Shown in pieces: positions 7,207 to 13,598 of a stretch of 16,196 nucleotides of DNA (position 1 is its first letter; each line of letters opens with the position of its first letter). The notes below the pieces were generated by a model that was not told where the DNA came from, did no database searches, and worked only from the letters and a program-made list of their open reading frames with translations. This DNA comes from JAKQHY01 sp034429675. Its GTDB lineage: Bacteria > Chloroflexota > Anaerolineae > B4-G1 > SLSP01. A program made the position numbers and the translations under genes. The stretch covers positions 1-16,196 of the forward strand of contig DAOUFX010000397.1 of assembly GCA_034429675.1 (NCBI GenBank), written 5' to 3'.

Positions 7207-8760
7207 ATGGAAAAAAGCCAACGACAAATTGCGCGGGCCGCTCTGGTAGTGATGGTGGCTTTTGCGATCAGCCGGGTGTTGGGGTTGGTGCGACAGGTGG
7301 TTTTCAGCCACTATTTCGGCACCGGCCCGGAGATGGATGCGTACGTTGCGGCCATGCGCATCCCCGAAGCGATCTTTATGGTGGTAGCCGGAGGCGCGTT
7401 GGGCTCCGCCTTTATCCCCTTGTTTGCTGCGCGCCTGGCCCGCAATGAAACTGCCTCGGCCTGGCGATTGGCCTCGGCCATCATCAACATTCTGCTGGTT
7501 CTGCTGGTTCCCCTGAGCCTCTTGTGCATCGTCCTGGCGCCCTGGCTGGTGCAGGTGTTTGTTGCGCCGGCCTCTCCCCCCGATGTGCAGGCCGAGACGG
7601 CGGCTTTGATGCGAGTGATGTTGCTCTCCACGGCCATTTTCGGCGTCAGCGGCGTGATTATGGGGATCCTCAACGCACATCAGCATTTCTTTCTCCCGGC
7701 AGTCGCGCCGATTTTGTACAACGTGATGCTCATCGCCGGCGCCGTTTGGGGCGGCCTGACCGGCATTGGGACGATGGGCTCTGCCATCGGGATGGTCGCC
7801 GGCGCGGTTTTGCATTTGCTGGTGCAGCTGCCCGGCCTGCGACGCTACGGCGCGCGCTTCTCCCTGACGTTGGGCCTGGCGGATTCAGGCGTGCGCGATG
7901 TCGGCAAGCTCATGGCGCCGCGCGTGTTGGGGGTGGCCGCCTGGCAGTTGAACATGGTCGTCACCAACAATCTGGCTTCACATTGGGGACCCGGCGCGAT
8001 ATCGGCGTTGGAGTATGCGTTCCGGTTGATGCTGTTGCCGCAGGGCGTCTTCGCGCAAGCGGTGGGGACGGCGGCGTTTCCCACGTTTTCGGCGCAGGCG
8101 GCGCGCGGCGAGCTGGACGAGTTGCGTGCGACCCTCCTCAGCACTTTGCGCACGGTGGTCGCGGTGACGCTCCCGGCGTCGGCCGGTTTGATGGTGCTGT
8201 CCCGCCCGTTGATCGCGATGTTGTACCAGTACGGCGCTTTTGATCCGGAAGCCACGCGAGAGGTTGCCTGGGCTCTGAGTATGTTTTCGCTGGGATTGCT
8301 GGCGTACTCGGTCGTTGAGGTGCTGGCGCGGGCGTTCTACGCGCTGCAGGACACCTGGATGCCGGCGATTGCGGCGGTGGTTTCGGTGATTTTGAACGTG
8401 CTGTTGGGCCTGGGATTGCCGCTCGTGTTCTCGCAAACGGAGATTCCGGCTCACGCGGGACTGGCGCTGGCGAACGCGCTGGCGACGTCGGTGGAAATGG
8501 CGCTGTTGTTGGTGATCATCCGCCGCCGGGTGGGCGGTTTTGATTGGAAGGCATTGTCAGGCTTTGCGGTCCGCGCTGCCGCCGCCACGCTGGGTATGAG
8601 CCTGGTTTTGTGGGGGTGGGTTCGCTTCGTGCCGGCGGGCGTGTGGGTGCAAGGCCTGGGTGGCATAGCGTTGGGCGTAGGTGTTTATGCCGGCCTGGCG
8701 CTCTTGCTGCGGCTTGATGAATTGAAGCAAGCTATCAGACTGGTTATGCGCAGGCATTAG
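7207..8760 (+). CDS. murJ: Lipid II flippase MurJ
   Basis: 517 residues in a MATE-like polytopic membrane protein with about 13-14 hydrophobic segments. MurJ moves the peptidoglycan precursor lipid II across the cytoplasmic membrane. The family opening is clear: SRVLGLVRQ (22-30) supplies the two conserved arginines Arg23 and Arg29, then Asp44 in MDAYVAA, RIPEAIF (51-57) and GGALGSAFIP (62-71). The E. coli Arg52 position falls on a hydrophobic residue here; many non-proteobacterial homologues have the same GGAL-type loop, so I do not read this as loss of function. It heads a tight plus-strand run and has its own promoter. Its stop codon lies 16 bases before the next start. The murA gene two places downstream strengthens the assignment. 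Confidence 0.93.
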   Translation: MEKSQRQIARAALVVMVAFAISRVLGLVRQVVFSHYFGTGPEMDAYVAAMRIPEAIFMVVAGGALGSAFIPLFAARLARNETASAWRLASAIINILLVLLVPLSLLCIVLAPWLVQVFVAPASPPDVQAETAALMRVMLLSTAIFGVSGVIMGILNAHQHFFLPAVAPILYNVMLIAGAVWGGLTGIGTMGSAIGMVAGAVLHLLVQLPGLRRYGARFSLTLGLADSGVRDVGKLMAPRVLGVAAWQLNMVVTNNLASHWGPGAISALEYAFRLMLLPQGVFAQAVGTAAFPTFSAQAARGELDELRATLLSTLRTVVAVTLPASAGLMVLSRPLIAMLYQYGAFDPEATREVAWALSMFSLGLLAYSVVEVLARAFYALQDTWMPAIAAVVSVILNVLLGLGLPLVFSQTEIPAHAGLALANALATSVEMALLLVIIRRRVGGFDWKALSGFAVRAAAATLGMSLVLWGWVRFVPAGVWVQGLGGIALGVGVYAGLALLLRLDELKQAIRLVMRRH

Positions 8761-8776
8761 CCGTAAAGGATTGAAT

Positions 8777-9619
8777 ATGGTACTGATGACACTAACCACC
8801 GATTTTGGCACGCGCGACGCTTATGCGGCCGTGATGAAGGGCGTCATTACGCGGATTTACCCGGACGCTTCCATTATAGATATTACTCACGAGGCGCCTT
8901 CGCATGACGTGCGCGCGACGGCTTTTTTGCTCTGGACGGCTCTCCCCTATTTTCGGGATGATTCTATCCACATCGTGGTCGTGGATCCCGGCGTGGGCAC
9001 CACGCGCCGGGCCATCGCCGCGTGGACGCCGTGGGGGACGGTGATCGGGCCGGACAACGGCGTGTTCTCTTATGTTTGGGAAGCCGCTCCCCCGACGTTT
9101 ATCATCTCTCTGGATGACGCGGATGCGCATTTGCCTTTCGTGAGTGGGACTTTTCATGGCCGCGATATTTTTGCGCCGGCAGCGGCGCACCTCGCGCGCG
9201 GCGTGCCCATGCGCAATCTCGGCAGCCATATCCAGGACGTTGTGCGTTTGCCCCTGCCGCTCCTTGAGTCGTCGGCGACCCGTTTGACCGGCGAGATTCT
9301 GCATATTGACGGTTTTGGGAACGCCATCACCAGCATCGGGCGGTTGTTGTGGGAGGAGGGCCAGGTGCGTCTGGCGCCGGCTTTCGGCGCTGCGCCGTCG
9401 CATACTTTCGACCCGATGCGCGTGAAAGTCACGCTGGAAACTCACGGCGGCGCCGCGCTCGATCTGGGCGCGTTGCGCTACACCTACGCCGACGCTGCTC
9501 CCGGCGAGCCGCTGGCGTTGGTCGGCAGCTCCGGGATGCTCGAAATTGCTATCAACCGGGGCCACGCGGCGCCGGATATGGGATTGGCCGTCGGCGACAG
9601 GGTGGAAATTCTGAGTTAA
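8777..9619 (+). CDS. S-adenosyl-L-methionine hydroxide adenosyltransferase (DUF62)
   Basis: 280 residues, cytoplasmic. The family splits SAM with hydroxide into adenosine and methionine, and is related to fluorinase and chlorinase. Marks: LTTDFGTRDAYAAVMKG (6-22), THEAPSHD (37-44), VDPGVGTTRR (69-78), IGPDNGVFSYV (90-100) and TFHGRDIFAPAAAHLA (125-140). The Asp-Arg-His triad of the hydrolysing members is present as Asp70, Arg77 and His127, at close to the expected spacing. I see no sign of the halide-binding insertion of fluorinases. Start: AAAGGA (8765-8770) is 6 bases before the ATG at 8777; the TTG at 8771 adjoins that site and is unlikely. It lies between murJ and murA with gaps of 16 and 19 bases, so it is probably co-transcribed. 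Its physiological role there is unknown. Confidence 0.92.
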   Translation: MVLMTLTTDFGTRDAYAAVMKGVITRIYPDASIIDITHEAPSHDVRATAFLLWTALPYFRDDSIHIVVVDPGVGTTRRAIAAWTPWGTVIGPDNGVFSYVWEAAPPTFIISLDDADAHLPFVSGTFHGRDIFAPAAAHLARGVPMRNLGSHIQDVVRLPLPLLESSATRLTGEILHIDGFGNAITSIGRLLWEEGQVRLAPAFGAAPSHTFDPMRVKVTLETHGGAALDLGALRYTYADAAPGEPLALVGSSGMLEIAINRGHAAPDMGLAVGDRVEILS

Positions 9620-9638
9620 CACAAACTGAAAGGTATGG

Positions 9639-10943
9639 ATGATGAGCGATTATTTTGTCATTGAGGGCGGGTATCCGCTCAAAGGCGAAATCACGCCAAA
9701 CGGCAACAAAAACTCCGCATTGCCGGCGCTGGCCGCGACGCTTTTGACCGACGAACCGGTGATCTTGCGCAATTTGCCGGCCATCCGGGACGTTGGTACC
9801 ATGAAAACGCTGTTGGAAATCCTGGGCGTGCAGGTGACGCAACTGGATACAAAAACCTGGAAATTGCACGCGAAGGACGTGAGGCTGCCTCAGGGCGGCA
9901 TTGACCGCGAACTGTTTCAGGCCATTCGCGGTTCGATCCTGATCGCCGGGCCGCTTTTGGCGCGTTTGGGGACGGCGACTATCGTCAGGCCCGGCGGCGA
10001 TGTGATTGGGCGACGGCGGGTGGACACGCACTTCCTGGCTTTTCAATACCTGGGCGGCGAGGTGTCGTTGCAGGACGGCATGTTCCATCTGGAAAGTCGT
10101 GCCGGGCTGCACGGCGCCGACATCCTTTTGGACGAAGCCAGCGTCACCGGCACGGAAAACGCGGTCATGGCGGCCGTGCTGGCCCAGGGCGTCACGATCC
10201 TGCGCAACGCCGCTTCCGAGCCGCACGTGCAGGATTTGTGCCTGATGCTCAACAGTATGGGGGCGCGCATCGAAGGCGTCGGCACGAACACGTTGGTGAT
10301 TACCGGCGTGGCCCGGCTGCACGGGACCGATTTCACGCTCTCCACCGACCACATCGAGGTGGGCAGCTACCTGGCCCTGGCGGCGGCGACGCGTGGCGAG
10401 CTCTTGATCCGCAACGCGGTGCCGCAACATCTGCGCATGATCCTGATGACGTTTGCGCGCCTGGGGGTCAGGACGGAGGTGCGCGGCGAGGATTTGTTTG
10501 TGCCTTCCGATCAGGAGTTGCGCGTGCAGTCTGATATGGGCGGCGCGATCCCTTCCATCGCCGACGAACCGTGGCCGGCGTTCCCGGCGGATTTGATGAG
10601 CATCGCGCTGGTGCTGGCTACGCAGTGCGAAGGCGTGATGATTTTTCACGAGAAGATGTTTGAAAGTCGCATGTTCTTTGTAGATAAACTGATCCCGATG
10701 GGCGCGCGCATCGTGTTGTGCGATCCGCACCGCGCGTTGGTCTACGGTCCTTCGCGCCTGTTTGGCGACGTGATGGAAAGCCCCGATATTCGCGCCGGCA
10801 TGGCGTTGTTGATCGGGGCGCTGGCGGCTACGGGCGTCAGCACTATTCACAATATCCGGCAGATTGACCGCGGCTACGAGCGGATTGATGAGCGCTTGAA
10901 TGCTCTCGGCGCGCACATCGAACGCAAACAGGGCGAATCTTGA
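9639..10943 (+). CDS. murA: UDP-N-acetylglucosamine 1-carboxyvinyltransferase (Asp-type active site)
   Basis: 434 residues, cytoplasmic. MurA transfers enolpyruvate from PEP to UDP-GlcNAc, the first committed step of peptidoglycan synthesis. Visible: NGNKNSALP (21-29) with the Lys24-Asn25 pair, the active-site loop RPGGDVIGRRRVD (117-129), FPADLMSIAL (about 312-321) with the general-base-type Asp, and PDIRAGMALLIGA near the C-terminus with the conserved Arg. In the loop, the cysteine of most bacteria (GGCxIG, Cys115 in E. coli) is Asp121. A Cys-to-Asp change is known from mycobacteria and chlamydiae. It keeps activity but removes the target of fosfomycin alkylation. Two ATGs (9639, 9642) are tandem; GAAAGG just upstream fits either. 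It sits 19 bases after the SAM hydrolase gene and 11 bases before the exonuclease gene. The paralogue AroA is excluded by the NGNKN and GGxxIGxRxVD signatures. Confidence 0.93.
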   Translation: MMSDYFVIEGGYPLKGEITPNGNKNSALPALAATLLTDEPVILRNLPAIRDVGTMKTLLEILGVQVTQLDTKTWKLHAKDVRLPQGGIDRELFQAIRGSILIAGPLLARLGTATIVRPGGDVIGRRRVDTHFLAFQYLGGEVSLQDGMFHLESRAGLHGADILLDEASVTGTENAVMAAVLAQGVTILRNAASEPHVQDLCLMLNSMGARIEGVGTNTLVITGVARLHGTDFTLSTDHIEVGSYLALAAATRGELLIRNAVPQHLRMILMTFARLGVRTEVRGEDLFVPSDQELRVQSDMGGAIPSIADEPWPAFPADLMSIALVLATQCEGVMIFHEKMFESRMFFVDKLIPMGARIVLCDPHRALVYGPSRLFGDVMESPDIRAGMALLIGALAATGVSTIHNIRQIDRGYERIDERLNALGAHIERKQGES

Positions 10944-10954
10944 ACGAATAACCG

Positions 10955-12223
10955 TTGAACGACGCATTACACCGCAAGTTGCAGCGTATGGGGGTGACGC
11001 AGGGGTTGAAGCATCTTCAGTCTCCGGCGCCATCCCCTGCGCCGGCGTCGTCTCCTCCACGATCTCCCGGAAAATCTCTGCCCGGCTCCGAACTGGCTAC
11101 GGTTCACGGCCGGGTGTGGGTGGATCGCCACGACTATCCTTCCGGCTATGCTCACGGGCGTTATCGTCTGGATGCCGTCGCGGGCGTCCCGCCGGCGGCG
11201 TTGTCCATGTTGGGCGTCCCGGCCCTGGGGGCGCGCCCGGCGTTTCTGGATACGGAGACCACCGGATTGGCCGGCGGCGCCGGTACGCTGCTGTTCCTCA
11301 CCGGCGTGGGCATCTGGGATGGCGCCGGGCTGACCGTGCACCAGGTCTTTTTACGCGATCCCGGTCACGAACTTGCCGCGTTGCGCCATCTGGACGACCT
11401 CCTTTCATCGGCCACCGGATTGGTCACTTTCAACGGGCGCGGTTTTGACGTGCCGCTGTTGCAAACCCGCTTTATCCTCAATCGCCTCGCGCCGCGTTGG
11501 GCCGCGCTGCCGCATCTGGATTTGCTGGCCGTGGCGCGGCAGCTCTGGCGGGACCACCTTCCTTCGCGGCGGCTGGGAGTTTTGGAGACCGAGATTCTGC
11601 ATGTGACGCGCGCCGAAGCGGACATTGACTCGGCGCTGATCCCGATGCTTTACCTCGATTACCTGCGCAGCGGCGAACCCGGCGAGATGGCCCGCATTTT
11701 CTATCACAACCTGGTGGATGTGGTGAGCCTGGTCACGTTGTTGGCGCATACGTCCCAGATGGTTGCCGCGCCGGAGGCTATGGCGTTGGCCGCCGGGGAG
11801 TGGGCCGGGGTGGGGCGTGTCTACGACGGCGCCGGGCGCGACGCGGCGGCGTGGGATGCTTGGTCGCGCGCCCTCTCCGGGCAGGCGGGCGAGCTTGATG
11901 CGGCGTGCGCCGTGCGGCTCTGGCGCGAGATGGCGGCGCGCCGCCGGCGCGCCGACGACTGGGCGGAGGCGTGCGCGATTTGGGAGACGTGGGCGGCACG
12001 GCTGCCCGGCGCCGTCGAGCCGCTGGTCGAGCGCGCCAAGTACGACGAATGGACGGCGCGCGACCTGAAAGCGGCTTTGCAGACGACGCTGGCGGCGCTC
12101 GATCGCGCCGCGCGCCTGCCCCGGGGCCTGGAGCAAACTGTGTTGATCAAAGACCTGCTTCATCGCCGGGAACGCCTGGAGCGGAAGATTGGCCGGGCGG
12201 GGGACGTGAAGCGTGAAACGTGA
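10955..12223 (+). CDS. YprB-like DEDD exonuclease with helical C-terminus
   Basis: 422 residues. A short N-terminal helix is followed by a Pro/Ser-rich linker (22-43). Then comes a ribonuclease-H-like exonuclease domain (about 94-265) of the RNase_H_2/YprB type. Acidic residues are in place: FLDTETTGL (97-105, Asp99 and Glu101), FNGRGFD (159-165, Asp165), HLDLL (187-191) and YHNLVDVVSL (250-259, His251 and Asp255). The order Asp-Glu-Asp-His-Asp indicates a metal-dependent 3'-5' nuclease; the substrate is unknown. Residues 270-415 are Ala/Arg/Trp-rich helices resembling TPRs. Start is uncertain. TTG 10955 is the earliest possible, because TAA lies in frame just before it, but it has a poor ribosome site; ATG 10988 is the alternative. 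The gene follows murA by 11 bases. Its last codons and TGA lie inside the heptamer array. Confidence 0.82.
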   Translation: MNDALHRKLQRMGVTQGLKHLQSPAPSPAPASSPPRSPGKSLPGSELATVHGRVWVDRHDYPSGYAHGRYRLDAVAGVPPAALSMLGVPALGARPAFLDTETTGLAGGAGTLLFLTGVGIWDGAGLTVHQVFLRDPGHELAALRHLDDLLSSATGLVTFNGRGFDVPLLQTRFILNRLAPRWAALPHLDLLAVARQLWRDHLPSRRLGVLETEILHVTRAEADIDSALIPMLYLDYLRSGEPGEMARIFYHNLVDVVSLVTLLAHTSQMVAAPEAMALAAGEWAGVGRVYDGAGRDAAAWDAWSRALSGQAGELDAACAVRLWREMAARRRRADDWAEACAIWETWAARLPGAVEPLVERAKYDEWTARDLKAALQTTLAALDRAARLPRGLEQTVLIKDLLHRRERLERKIGRAGDVKRET

Positions 12224-12320
12224 AACGTGAATTGGGAATTCGTAATTCGTAATTCGTAATTCGTAATTCGTAATCCGTAATCCGTAATTCGGTATCCGGT
12301 ATCCGCTGACTCGCTGACTC
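12205..12320. repeat. Array of serially duplicated heptamers
   Basis: The stretch reads almost wholly as tandem 7-base words in pairs or runs. CGTGAAG occurs once, CGTGAAA twice and CGTGAAT once (12205-12232). An 8-base step follows (12233-12240). CGTAATT occurs four times, CGTAATC twice and CGTAATT once (12241-12289). GGTATCC occurs twice (12291-12304), then the 8-base word GCTGACTC twice (12305-12320). Neighbouring words differ by one or a few bases. The period (21 bases per three words) leaves frames open, and on the minus strand it translates to an NYELRIT-type repeat that is spurious. The array covers the stop codon of the exonuclease gene and ends nine bases before the ribosome site of the GH5 gene. 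It shares words with 98-150. Confidence 0.85.
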
Positions 12321-12340
12321 GCCATTGGCGGGAGGTTTGG

Positions 12341-13579
12341 ATGAAACGATTTTTGATTTTGGGTATTCTGTTGGTTTTCGCCGGGTGCACAACGCCGCCG
12401 GCGCCTGAGGCGACGGAGCCTGCGACGGCGACGGTTGCTGTGGAGACGCCGCAGCCATCGCGGACGCCGGCGCCGACGCGGACGCCGACCGCGACGCCAA
12501 CTGCGCTTCCGCCGACGCTGGCGCCCGCTGCGGATGCGCCGGACCGTTTCGCGCAGGGGAAACGGTTGGGGCGGGGCGTCAATCTTGGCAATGCCTTGGA
12601 AGCGCCCAACGAAGGCGATTGGGGCCTGGTGTTGCAAGCGGAGTATTTCGTGCTCATCAAGGAGGCCGGGTTCGACACCATCCGCGTCCCCATTCGCTGG
12701 TCGGCGCACGCGCTGGCCGATCCGCCGTATACGGTGGACGAGAAATTCTTTGAACGGGTGGACTGGGTTATCGAGAACGGGTTGGCGCAGGACTTGAACG
12801 TGGTCATCAACATGCACCACTACGAGGAGATTTTCACCGCGCCGACCGCCAATACGGCGCGTTTTGTGGCTATCTGGGAGCAAATCGCTGCCCGCTACCA
12901 GGATTTGCCGACGTCTGTCTATTTTGAGCCTCTCAACGAGCCGCATGATAAGCTTTCGGATGCGAAGTGGAACGAGGTCCTGCTGGAGGTCGTGCTGGCG
13001 ATCCGGCGCATTGACAATCGCCACACACTGGTGGTCTCCGGCGGCCAGTGGGGCGGAATCAGAGGCCTGCCGACCCTCAAAGTTCCGGAGGGCGAGCAGA
13101 ACTACGTGTGTAGCTTCCATTACTATGACCCGATGTTGTTTACGCATCAGGGCGCCGAGTGGATGAGCGCCGAGTATGGCACTCTGGGCGTCGTGTGGCC
13201 CGGCCCTCCGGCGGTCGAGCTCACGCCCTTGCCCGACGCGGCCAAAACGGGGTGGATCTCCACGTGGTTTACGCAGTACAACACGCTTCCGCCCGAAAGC
13301 AATCCGGCCGGCCCCAAGCCGATCCTGGCCGATTTTGACGCCGCAATGCGCTGGCGGGAAAAACTGAATTGCCCGCTCTGGATGGGGGAGTTTGGCGCCT
13401 ACAGCAAGGCCGACATGGCTTCGCGCGTCAACTGGACCACGTTTATGCGCGCCGAGGCCGAGGCGCGTGATATCACCTGGGCGTACTGGGAGTTCGGGTC
13501 GGGGTTCGGTGTGTACGACCGGACTGAGAACCGCTGGAACGAAGCCTTGCTCGACGCGCTGATCCCCGGCGAGCCCTGA
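12341..13579 (+). CDS. GH5-family glycosidase lipoprotein
   Basis: 412 residues. A signal peptide ends at FAGC with Cys16, a probable lipid attachment site. A Thr/Pro/Ala linker (17-66) then tethers a GH5-type (beta/alpha)8 catalytic domain (about 68-408). The catalytic marks are intact: GVNLGNALEAP (79-89), IRVPIRW (114-120), NMHHYEE (157-163), FEPLNEP (195-201) with acid/base Glu200, CSFHYYDP (257-264), and WMGEFGAYS (347-355) with nucleophile Glu350. A late WAYWEFG (380-386) supplies the usual substrate-stacking tryptophan. GH5 retains configuration and usually cuts beta-1,4-linked glucans or mannans; the exact substrate cannot be read from sequence. Start: GGGAGGT (12330-12336) lies just before the ATG. 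It is followed 19 bases later by the 855-residue carbohydrate-enzyme-like gene, so the pair is probably one operon. Upstream lies the heptamer array. Confidence 0.9.
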   Translation: MKRFLILGILLVFAGCTTPPAPEATEPATATVAVETPQPSRTPAPTRTPTATPTALPPTLAPAADAPDRFAQGKRLGRGVNLGNALEAPNEGDWGLVLQAEYFVLIKEAGFDTIRVPIRWSAHALADPPYTVDEKFFERVDWVIENGLAQDLNVVINMHHYEEIFTAPTANTARFVAIWEQIAARYQDLPTSVYFEPLNEPHDKLSDAKWNEVLLEVVLAIRRIDNRHTLVVSGGQWGGIRGLPTLKVPEGEQNYVCSFHYYDPMLFTHQGAEWMSAEYGTLGVVWPGPPAVELTPLPDAAKTGWISTWFTQYNTLPPESNPAGPKPILADFDAAMRWREKLNCPLWMGEFGAYSKADMASRVNWTTFMRAEAEARDITWAYWEFGSGFGVYDRTENRWNEALLDALIPGEP

Positions 13580-13598
13580 CAAATAAAGGGAGATGGTA

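Noticed and set aside
8777..9619. Fluorinase or chlorinase instead of SAM hydrolase
   Set aside because: The Asp-Arg-His triad of the hydroxide-using members is present and I see no halide-binding insertion, so halogenation is not supported.
12205..12320. CRISPR-like array
   Set aside because: The words are 7-8 bases and directly adjacent, with no spacers and no cas genes nearby.
12147..12500. Minus-strand frame giving repeated NYELRIT-type peptide
   Set aside because: The repeat peptide is only the translation of the heptamer array. Such peptides are familiar as spurious database entries, and there is no start context.
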